Positions 10,651 through 23,180 are shown, numbered from the stretch's first letter. The stretch: DNA of 64,000 nucleotides from Shinisaurus crocodilurus (GCA_021292165.1 CM037879.1:158999278-159063277), one strand, 5' to 3'. Notes: generated from the sequence alone by a model not told the origin. A program made the numbers and translations.

Positions 10651-10724
10651 GGAATAACTTCTGAACAGGGCTAAATTGAATGGCTTGGGCCTGATAATTT
10701 TCTCAATCCCATAAAGAATGCTTA

Positions 10725-10800
10725 ACACTATACTCAGAAGTAAGTTCCACTAACTTCAGTGGAACTTACTCCTAGGTAAGTGTGTTTGGGTTGTAAATGA
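10725..10800. repeat. Short palindromic repeat, further copy
   Basis: gtaagttccacta and cagtggaacttac face each other, followed by cctaggtaagtgtg. Partial relatives follow at 10985-11050 and 11145-11215. Confidence 0.5.
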
Positions 10801-10840
10801 AGCAACTGTTGCCTAACAGAACTATGAACAGGATCTAACC

Positions 10841-10976
10841 CAGCCTTCCCCAACCTGGTGACCTCCAGATGTTTTAGACTTCAAGTCCCATCTGTCTCAG
10901 CCAGCATGGCCAATGGTCAAGAATGCTGGACGTTGAAACCCAAAACATCTGGAAGGCTCCAGGTTGGGGAAGGCAG
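10841..10976. mobile_element. Palindromic hAT-type MITE (cagccttccccaacc family), copy 1
   Basis: The ends cagccttccccaacctgg and ccaggttggggaaggcag are inverted repeats, with ccagatgtttt / aaaacatctgg further in. The flanks atctaacc and atctagcc match in 7 of 8 bases, a slightly decayed TSD. Relatives lie at 28031, 33068 and 61596. Confidence 0.75.
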
Positions 10977-11461
10977 ATCTAGCCAGTCTCTAAAGCTCCA
11001 CAGAATTCAGTGGGACGTACTTTTGAGTAGACAGACACAGGATTGTGCTGTTAACCATTGTTAAGTCTTGTTAACCTCAAGGGAATGTATTTATGAACTG
11101 CTTCACTCTCTCATTGGTATCAGTTTCACATCTTCTGCAATTGCATGCACACTTACCTAGGAGTAAGCTGATGGGACTTACTTTTGAGTAAAGACACAGA
11201 AGATCGTGCTACGCTCAGCTGTGGCTGAATTGTTGTGCCCTAAGCGATTTCATACTAATTAATTAAGAGTCAAACTGCATTTCACATATTTGTTTCTTCC
11301 CTTGTTAAAGAGCAGCTGTGGAGTGAGATGAAGAGCGATCAGGAATGAGAACGTGGTGCACAAGAAAGGGGGTAGCCATTTCCCCTGCACTGCAGTCCTT
11401 TAAAAAAACACCTCCCCTCTTCCGGCTTGTCCCAAAGCTGCTATTTGGCCTGGAAGGACAG

Positions 11462-11562
11462 GTGTCCTCTTTTACAGAGGATAATCCTCTATTTGAAGGG
11501 CTGCCAGAGGACTGTCCTCTATTTTGAAGGCATCCTCTATTTGAAGGACTGTCCAAGTCCAG
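11462..11562. repeat. Small degenerate tandem repeat of tcctctatttgaagg
   Basis: Three variants of tcctctatttgaagg occur within 100 bp, next to related tcctctttt motifs. The short minus-strand frame here (11305-11556) simply translates the repeats. Confidence 0.6.
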
Positions 11563-12008
11563 TATACAGCTAAAGAAGGATCAGAAGGAAGAGCTGGGCC
11601 TTGAAGTTGCCCATCAACCCTTAGCACCTGGACAACAGACTGGGCATCACCTGGTGATGTACTGTCTGTATCTCTATTCAAATTATAATAATTATTTCTG
11701 AATTTGCATATATACATATAACTTGACATATTTAAATGTTATGCAAATATGTGTCCTCTTTTGGGGGTGATCCTTAAGTGCCCCCCCCCCCCCCGGGAAG
11801 ACTGCTGCTACTGGGGCCAATAGCAGTTTCACTACTGGCCAAATAGCAGCTGGGGAGGATTTTTGTTGGGAAAGGCTTACCTAGGCCCCCTCCCCACATA
11901 CTGCTACCCTAACCTCACCCACTGCTATTTAATGCGGGGGGAGACAGACACATAAAATGGAGCCACACACGTCACCCATCATCTAGTTAGTTTGTCCCTA
12001 GTCATAGC

Positions 12009-12138
12009 TAAGGCACAATCCTATCCCTATGCATGTTTAGACAGGAAAAAAGTTGTACAACTCCCAGCATTCTGGCTAAGGAATGCTGGGAGTTGTAGGA
12101 CTTTTTTCTGTCTCAACTTGCATAGGATTGTGCCCTTA
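12009..12138. mobile_element. Foldback MITE, copy 2
   Basis: Arms taaggcacaatcctat... and ...cataggattgtgccctta pair along most of 130 bp, with gaatgctgggagttgta at the loop side. Same family as 6286-6409. Confidence 0.75.
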
Positions 12139-12139
12139 A

Positions 12140-12799
12140 TCGCTCTCTTTTAAACTACTGTGACAAGTCTTCTGTTCAGATGAAGTGCTATGGAAGACCC
12201 TGCTTCTGGTGGTGCATGGTTTGTGGTGACCCTCCAAGCCACATTCACCAGACATTTATCTGGCCCACCAGACATTTATTTGGGGAATAACTGAGTGTCT
12301 TTAAAGTCATGCTTCTAAAACTCAGTATTTTAAAATGACTATTATGATTTAAATATTTGGATTTACTCATATCTGGTTTCTTGATTGCCTCAGCTTATTA
12401 AAATGCCTCTGCAGGAGAGATGGGTCATGTAACAATTTCCAGAATGTTAATTGCTATGCTGGTTCAACTTCGGCTTGCCACCTTGATGCACTTAGTTCCT
12501 CCAGCAAAAGGTCATTGGAACAGATGTAGAAGGAACAGGTGCCAGCATCACCAACGTATGGCTGAGATCCAAAGAGCTGGTGTAGGTGTGCCTGAGGGAC
12601 TGTAGGCTGTCAGCACTGTGTTTGGTTTTGAACCTATTTTCTTTCACCTAGAGACCACCAGCCTGCATTACAAATCCCTTTTGAAACTCCTGTTTCAAAA
12701 GTGATTTGTCATGCAGTGAGGGAGAAGGTGGGCGCTGCTGTGGGAGAAACACAAGCCAAAACCCCATTCCTCAGTGCTGCACAATTTACAATTCCAGTC
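12140..12799. other. No gene recognised
   Basis: Contains a short direct repeat of caccagacattta (about 12248-12285) and only chance frames. Nothing else assigned. Confidence 0.45.
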
Positions 12800-13160
12800 C
12801 ACCAACAGCCATGAATCCAGCCAAGACAAAGGTCGTGTGGCTGGGTGGTTCTTCTGCCTGGGAAGGTGAGGTTGTTCTGGACAGGGTTGCACACTCCCCC
12901 TGTTCACAGTCTGGGGATGCTCCTAGATCCACCTTTGTCACTGGAGGCCCGTGTGGTCTCCATGGCCCAGAGTGCCAGTTGAGACCAGTGTACCAACCGT
13001 GGCCCCTTTTGGACAGAGATAGCCACTGTTATCCATGTTCTGGTAACCTCCAAAATAGACTACTTTAATGTGTTATATGTGGGCTGCCATTGCAGACTGT
13101 TTAAAAAGTATGGTTAGTTCAGAACACGGCTGCTAGGCTGCTTACTAAGACCAGGCAACG
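12800..13160 (+). mobile_element. L2-type LINE ORF2 fragment
   Basis: Traces such as NPAKTKVVWLGG (near 12813) and, after a frame break, a CGLPLQTV...LVQNTAARLL-like run (about 13079-13140) match the order of the L2-clade ORF2 C-terminal part. Stops and shifts make it a remnant. Confidence 0.72.
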
Positions 13161-14661
13161 GGAACTTATCTGAGTAGACATGCACGGGATTGTGCTGTAA
13201 ACATAGCATGCTATCCACGTTTACTTAAAAATAAATCAGTGGGATGATCCTAAGTCTGTATATGTGGGCTTGCAGCTTTAGATTAACACGCCTTGTCCAC
13301 TGTGAACCTTCGCTGGTGACAATGCCGCTTCCCTGCAGCTCTGCAAGGCAGGCAGTTTGCAGGCTGGGGGAGCGCTCTGCATGTGCTCTGGAGGGAAGGT
13401 GGGACCAGGTGTGCATGCATGGTGTTGTCGTGCCATGCACTGACTGACATGGGGGGGGGGGCAGAGCTTTGCCCTGAATAGGCAGGCTCTGCTGTCCCCA
13501 CCCATTCAGCCTCTTTCCATTCTTCTCGGTGTCCACCTGCCCACTCTACAGTCAGTACAAGATTTATGCTGGTTACGTCTAGGCCAAATAGGATATTTTT
13601 TTTCCTGCCCCCTGATTGGCTTTGGAGGCAGGGTTTTTCACCGACCCTGTACTGTCATGTTGGGATATTGGGCAATTGGCTTGGGCTGTGTGCCAATTTA
13701 AGCAGGCCAGTCACCTTTAACAGGGTTGTGCAAGAAAAGTTCAATAGGAAATCTCTGATGAGCACCTAGAGAGGCACCTTTATGGTGGGGGGTTGTTTCC
13801 CAGAGTCGTCCTTTGGGTTGTGGGGCTCAGGGATGGGAGGGGAACAGCCTTTAAGACCTGACCATAACACACTCATAGTCTTGGTGTACTGTGGGATGGA
13901 AGGGCTTCCCTCAATAAGAGGTGGCCAGCCAGACTTGGAACGTAAATGATGGCTTGTGTGCTGGGCTCGCGTGGCTCGCCCATTATCAGGATGCAGGAAG
14001 AGGCCCCTAAGGGACACCTGCCTCACACCATTTCTGCACAGTTTGTGGACCTTGCTGTGGACCGTTTTCCTTGCAGATAGTTAGATAAAATGTGGCCTTA
14101 GTTTACTCCAACCCCCATGCCTTGCCTCTTTCTTCTGGGTGGGTGCGCAAAGTTTCCCATCCATGCTACAAATGAAGTTTATCTCTGGTTCACAGTGCTC
14201 TGAAAGGTAATTTAAAGGTTGCCTTTAACCTTTGAATCAAGAGCAGTAACTCTCTTTCTTTCTTTCTTTCTTTCTTCATCTTCTTTTTTTTTTTTTTTAC
14301 AGTAATGTCGAATAAGAATTTACTGTTATGCATGCAGGCTATTGAGCTGGACAATTCTCGGAAAAACAATTCTGGAACATCCATTTGGGAATATTAATTT
14401 GTCAGGCTCACACAAAAGCAGAAGTTTATTTTGAACCAATGATTTAGAAGAGGCTTGCAGACACCGCTAAAGTTAGAGCCTTACGCGGCCAAGAGAAACA
14501 ATGCAGCTGCTGGGAAGAAAACACCTTAACTAGACAGCTGTCTGCTAGCAAAAATGTCCTGGTTTTATGCCCAGCTAGAATATGGTACTGCCAGACATAT
14601 ATACATTAAAATATATATTTTCTTACTGCAATATTTAGGGGGTCTTCCAAGCTGATATATG
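13161..14661. other. No gene recognised; one (CTTT)n tract
   Basis: Holds a palindromic-repeat remnant near 13155-13200 and a pyrimidine tract of cttt units followed by poly-T at 14247-14300. Frames of 60-100 codons lack recognisable domains. Confidence 0.45.
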
Positions 14662-14669
14662 CATTAGAC

Positions 14670-15000
14670 CAGGGCTGGGTAGCTTTGGAGGTTCCGGGGC
14701 CCACTTTCACCCCATGAAACACTCCCCCTCACTGTGGTCTGCACTCCTGCCACTGCCAGATTTGGTGGTGCTGGCTAATAATTGGTGCTTTGCTGCCGAA
14801 TTTTGGTGGCACATTGCTATGGAGGCTTTAAAAGGCCAAATTTAGCTTCTTTTCAAGCTAAATCTGTACTCTGGAAGCCTCTGTAGTGGTTTGCAACTGA
14901 AATTCAATGGCAAATTGCCAATTTCTTTGCTGCCATGAATTGTGGGGGCTGCACTGGAGAATGGGTGGCCACATGCAGCCTGCGTATTACCCATCCTCTG
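14670..15000. mobile_element. hAT-type MITE, 331 bp
   Basis: Ends cagggctggg and cccatcctctg (inverted) lie inside a perfect 8-bp TSD cattagac at 14662-14669 and 15001-15008. No transposase frame. Confidence 0.85.
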
Positions 15001-15008
15001 CATTAGAC

Positions 15009-15793
15009 AAATACAAGCAGTGGCGCTTCATAATGTGGAATGACTAAGTTTTGCCAGCTTTGCTAAGGACATTCAGTCTCCAAAAATCATCAATTCAGGG
15101 AGCACTGACTCAATCAGCACCTTGTAAATAGACCTGTACCTATGCTTGCCACAATTGTTGGTAAATTTTCCACTGTAGTCTATGGGTGTTTCTATATGAT
15201 TTTTTTTTTTATTGTGCAATTGGCCGGCCTCAAATATGGAATTTTACGAGGGCTCCAGATGACGTTGTCTTCCATTTGTAACTCTCCTGTGTTTTCCCGC
15301 TTCTTTTCTTTTTTTCTTACCACACACACACACACAATATTAAAGAGGGAAAAGTGGAACACCTGCACAATATCTTTTGACTGGGAGCACTAGGAGCCAT
15401 CTGTCTGGCAGCACCCTATGTCTGATATTCAAAATTTGATTTGTAATATTGTTTAATCCAGACACAAAAATATGTCCCTGTCCCACAAATTGTTCTGGGC
15501 ATGATAGCTCTGAACCTTGCACAGAGCTTCCCAAAACCAACAACATTTGCCCCGTACAGTATATTTGTGATGGCAACTCTCCCAATAAAGGGTGAAGTAG
15601 AGAAATACATGGGGGTGACACCAGGGAGCACTGAATGCATGCTTGCAGACATTGATGGACATAAAGTGGAAGGCATCCATCTCAGCATCACATTGCTGTA
15701 AACATGGCACACTGGTATATACATGGTGCATACATGGCAAGGAATCAATGTGGATTGGGCTTGGTCCTTGTAAAGGAAGAGTTAAGGAATATC
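15009..15793. other. No gene recognised
   Basis: Overlapping short frames on both strands around 15340-15750 share no domain. A short ca run lies at about 15322-15335. Confidence 0.45.
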
Positions 15794-15880
15794 CAGGGCC
15801 AGCCCTACCATTAGGCAGAGTGAAGCAGTCGCCTCAGGCAGCAGATGCTGGGAGGCGGCAGCAGGGTGTTTGAGGAGAGA
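15794..15880. mobile_element. hAT-type MITE end fragment (cagggccagccctac)
   Basis: The sequence cagggccagccctaccatta...gcctcaggcagcag matches the end of the outer element at 33988 and its right end at about 34740-34785. The other terminus was not found here. Confidence 0.5.
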
Positions 15881-16213
15881 GGTGTGTGGCAGGTGTCCTG
15901 CCTTGTGCTCCATAAACTAGCTTGTTGCCTTCATGTGTGGTGGAGGAAGCTCTCCCATCACCAGTGTTGAAGAAAGATTCAACTGCCAGTCCAGTCAGCT
16001 TTTGTACATGAAATGGGAAAAGGTGCCATCCCGTTTTTCACCTCCGGTAGCACAATGTCTTGTGCTGGCTCTAGACATTGTAATAAGTAAATACAATCAA
16101 CCAAATGAGAAGAAAAAAATAAACACTTTTCAAGTACCACAGCTCAGGAAAACTTATCAAGAAGGGAGGCATTGGCCCAGTGTTTTTGTGGAGAAAAAGA
16201 GCCTTTCCGGGTT

Positions 16214-16240
16214 CACACACACACACACACACACACACAC
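16214..16240. repeat. (CA)n microsatellite
   Basis: Uninterrupted ca dinucleotides. Frames crossing it give runs of Thr-His or Cys-Val and are artefacts. Confidence 0.9.
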
Positions 16241-16329
16241 CCTCATGTGTGAACCGGCTAAAGGCTGGGGGTGGGGTGTGCATAGTTCCTCTAGAAGGGA
16301 TGGTGCCTGGAAGTCTGGAGGAGCCAGGC

Positions 16330-17904
16330 TGAGGGCTTTCATATGCAGATGTAGTTTAGGCCCAGTAAGCCATGACTCATGAGTCTCCCTCCCCCTGCCT
16401 GGCCAGGTGAAGTTGATCTTGATTGGCTGAGAGGCAGCAGAGTTACAGGGAGGAGTGGAGGGGGGAAAGGTATATTTCCCAAAGCGTGGTCTGTCTTTGT
16501 CTGTCTTTGGATCGCGTGGCTACCGGCTACCCTGGCTATTGGGGATGGCAGCAAGCCAAAGAGAGGCCCCAAGCCTTTGGGGGGGCCCATCAGGATCCGA
16601 CCCCAGTTAGCTCCTGGTGAAATGAGCTGGATGAGGGCTCTAGTGAAGGCAAGCCTTGTAGGAGTTTACCCATCTCGGACCTTCGGGTAGGTGTGGTAAT
16701 TCTCCATCGGGCGGCAAGGCTGTGCTGGATTTAACCCTTGAAGAGAATACCCTCAGGTAACAGAGGTGTATGCCTGAGAGATATTAAGGAATCAGGTTTT
16801 ATTGTTTTGCAGCTTTACTGTGTACTAAAGTGTCTCTCTCTTTATTTTGTGTGCTTCTCTCATTTCCCTAATCTTGTTGTAAAATGCTACCAGAATAAAC
16901 CTTGTCCTGGTTTTACCCCACATGGGTTTTGTAGTACTCTGTGAGTTCAGTATCTAAATCCAGGTTAGAATTGAAGGCGAGTCCCTAAACAGAGATTCAA
17001 GTAGGATTGCAGACAGCTGAGACTGGCAATCTGGTATCTTGAGATCTCAGGAGGTCTTGGTTCCTTTGGAGTAGGAAAGGGTGGGGGTGTGGCAGGCCAG
17101 CCAGCCCCCCCTTCCTCCACAGTTTTCCTTCTTAAAAGCCAATCCATCTATTTGCATGCCACATTTTGCTCACAACCTGTGGAGTTATCGATCTTTTCTT
17201 GTGTTTGCAAGGTGAAAAATCTGGAGAAGAGTTTAAAAGATCCCTCTAGTGTGATTGACAGGACCCTCTCAACCTGAACCTGAAGATTTGTTTTCCGTGG
17301 AGGACATCTAGATTATGTGCAAATGTTTGTAGGTATCTTGGGACAATCTTGATTGCTTCCTGCCTCTTATTGATCATTCTTTGACACTAGAAATCAATGC
17401 ATAAACACAGGTCAGACTCACAATTAATGCAGCAGGAATACTGTATGCTGCTGTATCCTGATGTTCAAAGTTTTTATTTTGGGTATTTGCGTCAAAAGGA
17501 CAGTTCACATTGTCACTCTGCTTATGATCTGCCACACGTTTCTCACCCGCCATAGACATGGCAAATGGGCTTTCTGTATTGTTCGCCATAAAAAGTGTGG
17601 ATCCATGAAGTGTAGTGGTACAATTTAAGGAAATAGGATCTCTTAGTTTAGTTTTAACAAAATATTTAGCTCTGGCAATCATATGGAAATATATACTTCC
17701 AAAACTTCAATACCACTAGACCTACATTACCAGTTCAAACTAATCCTTTGTAAAAAGGGTTTTTTCTTCGGCCTCTGACTGAGATTACGAGTGCTTCCTG
17801 ATCAAGGGCTACTAGTGTTAACAATGAGAAGGGATTAGGCAGCGATTCTGTCTTTTCTTTCTTAATGGATTTTCTGCAGTAAGAGAAAAGATGGAAGAAA
17901 TGGT
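16330..17904. other. Unclassified; part may be an old LTR
   Basis: A possible inverted CCAAT (gattggctgag, 16415-16430), a TATA-like tatattt (about 16471) and an aataaa at about 16894 followed by T-rich sequence resemble an LTR layout. I could not find TG/CA ends, a TSD or a second copy. The 17374-17682 minus frame has no recognised domain. Confidence 0.25.
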
Positions 17905-18250
17905 GGCAGGGCTTGCTACAGATGTTTGAGGGCCCTCAGGCAAGACACCCTCATTGGACCCCTTCCCTCAGTGAGATAAGCTTCTCACCGCCATTGTTAC
18001 CTGCTGCTATTGCTTGCTCCTCATCCTCTTTCTCATCTTTGCTACCACTTGCTTGCTTGGACAGGAAGACAGCCAGGGAGCAAGCAGGCAGTGGCATCTC
18101 CTCCTCCTCCTTCTCACCACCAGTTTGTCTGGGCCAGAGAGAGAGAGGAACGTGAATAAGCAGGTTGCAATGGTGAAGAGGAGTAACAACTCCAGGAGTT
18201 CTTCTTAGTGGGCCCCTTAGTGGGCCCCTGCTGTGGTGTGCCCTCTTGAA
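17905..18250 (-). repeat. Unnamed MITE-like repeat X, copy 1
   Basis: Shares, on the minus strand, gagggtgtcttg...ggccctc...aacatctg and the ctctggcccagac / gaggagcagt modules with copies at 24800-25075 (+) and 39500-40835 (+). The sequence near its ends resembles hAT termini, but no TSD was found, so the class is an inference. Confidence 0.55.
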
Positions 18251-18404
18251 AGACGCTGGCCCTGAGAGGTGGAAAAACATGAGAAGGGTACAAGTGGAAG
18301 ATCCCCCCCCCCCCCGGTGTAAAATTCTGTGAATGAGGCAGAGCGATGGTGGGGAGCATCCTTGAGAAAGAACTCTTGACTCATCAATGAAGCTGAAAAG
18401 AAAC

Positions 18405-18720
18405 CTCTGATTTGGATTATTTCAATGCATTGTACATGGGACTGCCTTTGAAAACGGTTCAGAAAGTGCTTTTGGTTCAAAATAGGGCTGCTAGATTACT
18501 ATCTGAAACTGGCCTGTTTGACCATATTATGCCTGTGCTTTGTCATCTGCACTGGCTTCTGGTCCATTTCTGGGCCCATTTTAAAGTGCTGGTTTTAACC
18601 TTTAAAGCCCTAAATGGGTTGCTATCCATTTTGGTTTGTGTGTGTGTTAAAATTCCACATCAGTGTTGCATTCAGAAGAAGGGAAACTTGTTGATGATAC
18701 TTGCAGTTTAGATCGTTTCA
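18405..18720 (+). mobile_element. L2-type LINE ORF2 fragment
   Basis: The frame 18412-18711 reads MDYFNALYMGLPLKTVQKV... then VQNRAARLL, HIMPVLCHLHWL and VLTFKALNG, the conserved order of L2-clade ORF2 near its C-terminus. It is a short isolated fragment. Confidence 0.82.
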
Positions 18721-20537
18721 AAGTGCAAGACAAGTTAGCAGTTCTGCCAAAAACACTTTTTTTAATAGTTTGAATGGCAGCTGTGACTCTCAGTTGATAT
18801 TAGCAGAATTTAACTTGCCAGAAGCTTTTATCTCCCTCAGCCATGATAATGAACTATGGCATGTAAATAGCTGGGGGTGTGTGTGTCAAATTGGCCATTG
18901 ACTCATTACAGAGCCTTTATGGATTATCATATGGTAGATCTATCACCCTATATGTGTGGACCACTGCCCTCTAATGTTCTGAATCAGAATTGCTCTGCGC
19001 TTCATCATCATAATCTCTAGATATCCCTAACTTGATTTACGCATGCACCGGACTGAGATGGGACAAAGTGGTAGGGCTATAAGATGGTAGAATGGGAATC
19101 CCATTTTTAATGTTTCCCAATATTTTATTTTTTTAAAAAAACCCTGTTTGTAAGTAGAAAACAATCATACCAAGGGGTTGACTAGTCTTAATAGTTTTCT
19201 CCCTGATGTATTAGGTCATTCAAAAATGGCACCTGCATCCTGGAATCTGAAGTGGTACAGTTCCCTCAAACACCTCAGGGTTCGATCATTTCTTTCTGCT
19301 CCACATGTAGAGTAGGCCAAGGTTATTTTGTTCTAATGACAACTGTACCCAAGATCCAGCTTCATATTGTCTATTCTGTTTATTACATTTGATATCTCAC
19401 TGGTGCACATTATCAAAATGTTTAGACAGCATGTTCTGCCTAAACATGCATAGGATTGAGCCTTTACAGACTTTAGTATGTCTGGAAAAAGAATAGGAGA
19501 AAAGTGTTACTGATAGTAGTAAGAGTAGCTCTTGATGTAGCACTTCCATTATAAAAGAAATCTAAGCCCAAGAATGACTGGTACCCTGTTGGTCTAGATT
19601 GGTGGCTAGATCAACATTTAAGAAACAAGAGAAAGGTGGCCTGATCTACAATCTAGCTAAGATGAAGTGATTGCTTTTAAGCTTTCTGGTTTGATCCACT
19701 GCTTTAATTATGGGGACATAAGTCTGTGATTGTGCCACCATCGTTGCACTGTGGGCAAAGCAAGTGGACAGCTTTACTTATGGATCTCTAAATGTGTGTG
19801 TGTATGGGGGGGGGGGACACCACACATATTCTTACTGCAGCCCCTGACCAAGTCCAAATATGGCTGTGCAACCCCATTTGATAACGGTACTTACGGTATG
19901 CTCCTGTGGTGCATTTTTTACGGTGCTCTTGTCTTGACTATCGTTGCAGGGCATGGTCTGTTCTTCCAATGCCTAAGCTAGAAGACAAGCCCCCCGTCCC
20001 TTTGTGCCAGCTCTGAGGTTGAGCCTATTTTCTGCCACAGCCCCTCCTTCCTCCTCCTCCTCCTCCTCCTCCTCCTCCTCCTCCTCCTCCTCCTCCCAAA
20101 GAGCTTCCCACCAAAATAGAAAAAGGTAGCAGGAAAGAAAGAAACACCTGTGATGAATGCCCTTTGTCACTTTGTGTTTGTGTAGTGTCTTTCCAAAGGT
20201 CAAAAGAGCAATCAGTATCTGAGTTTGAACTGATGACAACATCCAAATCTGTTAAGCAAGCCAGAGTTTTAACCTTTCCCCTGTTCCACTATTTGCTGTT
20301 ATTAAAGAGAGAGAGAATGGACAGAAGTTCAGTTATGATAAATGTAGAATTTCCAAATGGACGTTTTGTTCCCATTGCAGTTTAACATTTAAAAGCCTCT
20401 TGGGCCATTTTACTCTAAAGGAACAAGGAGGCCTTAAAGTCAGAGTTGCCTGATACAGAGGAAGCAAGCAAACGATAACATATAAGTCGAGATAATAAGG
20501 GGAACACAATAAACTAGAATCGGGAAGTGAGACAAAC
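18721..20537. other. No gene recognised; one (CTC)n tract
   Basis: Contains a perfect (CTC)n tract at about 20048-20097 (17 units) and a fragment catgcataggattgagcc (19446) of the foldback family. No coding signal. Confidence 0.5.
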
Positions 20538-21093
20538 AACTAGATCAGGGGTCCTCAAACTTTTTAAACAGGGGGCCAGTTCATTGTCCCTCAGACTGTT
20601 GGGGGGGCGGACTATGGTTTGAAAAAAAATATGAACGAATGGATCAAGTAAAAAAAAAGGATCTGGGTCCTTTTTTTTACTTGATAAAATGGAAAGTTAT
20701 TATAAATAAATTATAAATTAATTTGCTGTCTAAAATTGAAATACATTAAATTTTAAGAAGGTATAGAAAGGCTTGATTTGCACACTGCACATACCTATCT
20801 TATTTGTAGTGCAAAAAACAGGAAAAAACAATACAATATTTTTAGTATGAGTGATGAGCAGTATTTACCAGCCACAGAGCTGGTGGTCCACATCCTGCCA
20901 CTTTGTTCCACATAAATGTGCATAAGATTGCAGCCTTACAGCCTCATCTTATGCATGTCTACTTGGAAGTAAGTTTCACTGAATTCAAGGAGACTTTCTC
21001 CCCAGGTAAGTTTACAAAGGATCACAGCCTTAAAAGTACAAACCAATTCCCTGGGGTAGGTCAGGAAAACCTGGTACCCAGAGAACATAGTGA

Positions 21094-21318
21094 GAGCCAG
21101 TGTGGCATAGTGGTTAGTTAGAGTGTTTGACTGGGACTCGGAAGATCCGGGTTCTAGTCCCTACTCAGCCATGAAACTGGGTGACTTTGGGCCAGTCACT
21201 GACTCTCAGTTAACCTACCTCACAGGGTTATTGTGAGTATAAAATGGAGAAGAGGAAGATTATGTAAGCCACCTAGGGTTCCTTGCAGGAAAAAAGGCAG
21301 GATATAAATATAACAAAC
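21094..21318 (+). mobile_element. tRNA-headed CORE/MIR-like SINE, copy 3 (nested in hAT)
   Basis: gagccagtgtggcatagtgg, gggttctagtccctactcag, cctcacagggttattgtgag and a ggatataaatataacaaac tail. Slightly more diverged than copies 1 and 2; a ttagttaga duplication follows the A box. Confidence 0.83.
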
Positions 21319-21670
21319 AAGTTACTATCTGGTCCTACAAATTTCTAGAAGTAGGGCGAGAACCATGCTTCCAGCCTTCCACCAAAGTCTGTCAAAGGAG
21401 GGAGGGAGGCGGGGAGAAGTCGCAACAGACCAAGGGCTGGCTGCCTGAAAAAGGCCCTCCTCAGACTGTTCTCCCGATTATCCCCATAGATGTGGGGCTA
21501 TTTAACTCCCCCTCCTGTGTCCTGTCCAGTTATTGTACATATATGTATACAAAAAGCGGAAGAAATCCGCCCCGCCCTCCTCACGCGCTCCCCCCCCACA
21601 AGACCACGAGCAGAAGCCTGATGAGGGGGAGGAGGGAGGAGGGGAGGGGCGCCTCACCCTCCTGGGAGGA

Positions 21671-22465
21671 TAAGGGATGCCTCGCTTCGACCCAGGGGCG
21701 AGAGGGAGGCACCCCCGAGGCTGTTCTGCAGAGCGACGGCCGCCCGGCCACGGCTGCTTGAGTCGCGTTAGAAGCAGCCGCCGAGGAGAAGCTGCCACCG
21801 CCGCCGATCTCACCCGCCCGCCCGACTGACCTGATAGGATGGACCGAGAGGGCGGGAGGAATCGGAAGACGCGGCTGGCGCGCACACGGCACAGGGAGGG
21901 CGTGCGGCTGGCCCACGCGAGCGAGTTTGGGGACACCCCGCGCGCCCTATTCCATGCGCGTCCGTCCGTCGCACGGTGCCCCCCCTTCCTCCAGCCAATC
22001 CAACGCAAGAAGCAAGAAAGGTGCGCGGATCCTTCCCCTTCCCCCTCCAAGGGCACACCTCACAGGGGCGGCTCTGATCGTTAAAGGGGGGAGGGGGCGT
22101 GCGGCGTACGTGAGGAGGAGGGGCGAGCTCAGAGAGGCGAGCGAGCTCAGCTGCCAGCCCCGCAGCAACTGCCGCTTTCCCCCTTGCCGCTTCCTTTCGT
22201 GGGGAATAAGGAACGCCTCGCTTCGACCCAGGGGCGAGAAGGAGGCACCCCCGCGGCTGTTCCACAGAGCAACCCCCGGCCGCCCGGCCGCGGCTGCTTG
22301 AGTTGTGATAGAAGCAGCTGCCGAGGCGAAACCGCCGCCGCCGCCCGACTGACTGGCCTGATAGGATGAACGGAGAGGGTGGGAGGAACCGGAAGACACG
22401 GTTGGCACGCACACGGCGGAGGGAGGGAGGGGGTGCGGCTGGCCCGCGCAAGCAAGTTCGGGGCA
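21671..22465. repeat. Two direct copies of a 260-bp GC-rich module
   Basis: The block at 21671-21930 (cctcgcttcgacccaggggc ... ggctggcccacgcgagcgag) recurs at 22206-22465 with point differences. Shared landmarks are gcttgagt, cctgataggatg, gcacacggc and gtgcggctggccc. The second copy contains more C/G runs. Confidence 0.8.
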
Positions 22466-22734
22466 GGAGCGGAGCGTTTCTGCGCCCCCTTTAGCCATGC
22501 GAGCCGCACGGAGCCTAGATCGGCCGCCGGGCCGGATGGAAGGACCCGGTGGGCCGGATGTGTCCCGCGGGCTGTAGTTTGAAGACCCCTGAACTAGATG
22601 GTTGTCAAGGAAGTCTGTCCTGTGTACTCAAGTCAGTAATGACACAGATCACGTATGAGTTCATGTAAGAAAGCAGGCTGTTGGAGACTTCATCCACCCA
22701 GAGTTTCAGAGACATGCCCAGCCCCAGCCAGCTC

Positions 22735-22910
22735 TGCCCATGGAGGCCCTTACTATGAGCCACCATAGCTAAATGGGACCTGCATATTCAGAGGCAGTGT
22801 ACCTCTGACTACGGAGTGCTGTTGGGGACAAACAAAGGGGAAATGCTGTTGCCCTGCTTATATTCTTCCCCGGGGCATTTGCTTAGCCACTATTGGAAAC
22901 TAGAGATGCC
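22735..22910 (+). mobile_element. CR1/L3-type LINE 3' fragment, copy 3
   Basis: Diverged relative of 10370-10650 (cctgcatattcagaggcagt, gttgccctgctt, ttgcttagccact). Confidence 0.5.
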
Positions 22911-23180
22911 TTTTGTGGTGTGGGCAAGTCTGTTCTCTCTCCCCCTTTCTTTAAGGCATAGGCAGGTTCTGAGTCTCAAACACCAAATCTTTTGACTCCA
23001 CATTTGTTGCTGTAACATCACCCTACAGAAAGCAAGCTCATGAGGCTGACAGATGAGTGACTTGCCCAGGGCCACAACAAATTGAGTACAAGTCAGGGAC
23101 GGTGCCTGCACCAAAGCTTTCAACATTTCCAAAATCACCAGTCTCTCCCCCCCACTTCAACTAGAAATAGAATTATTTCT

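Larger units (their letters stand above)
20546..22591. mobile_element. 2-kb non-autonomous hAT-type element with GC-rich core
   Basis: Ends caggggtcctcaaactt and agtttgaagacccctg are inverted repeats; the perfect 8-bp TSD aactagat lies at 20538-20545 and 22592-22599. Inside are a hairpin (atcaagtaaaaaaaaggat, 20644-20685), a palindromic-repeat copy (20920-21037), a nested CORE SINE (21094-21318) and a GC-rich block from about 21580. The long frames at 21502-22509 on both strands follow base composition and lack hAT transposase motifs. Confidence 0.9.

Noticed and set aside
20048..20097. Poly-Glu or poly-Gly coding tract
   Set aside because: It is a (CTC)n microsatellite with no surrounding reading-frame evidence.
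21502..22509. Frames up to 213 codons on minus and 124 on plus
   Set aside because: Within the GC-rich core of the hAT element, no stop bias specific to one frame and no transposase motifs.
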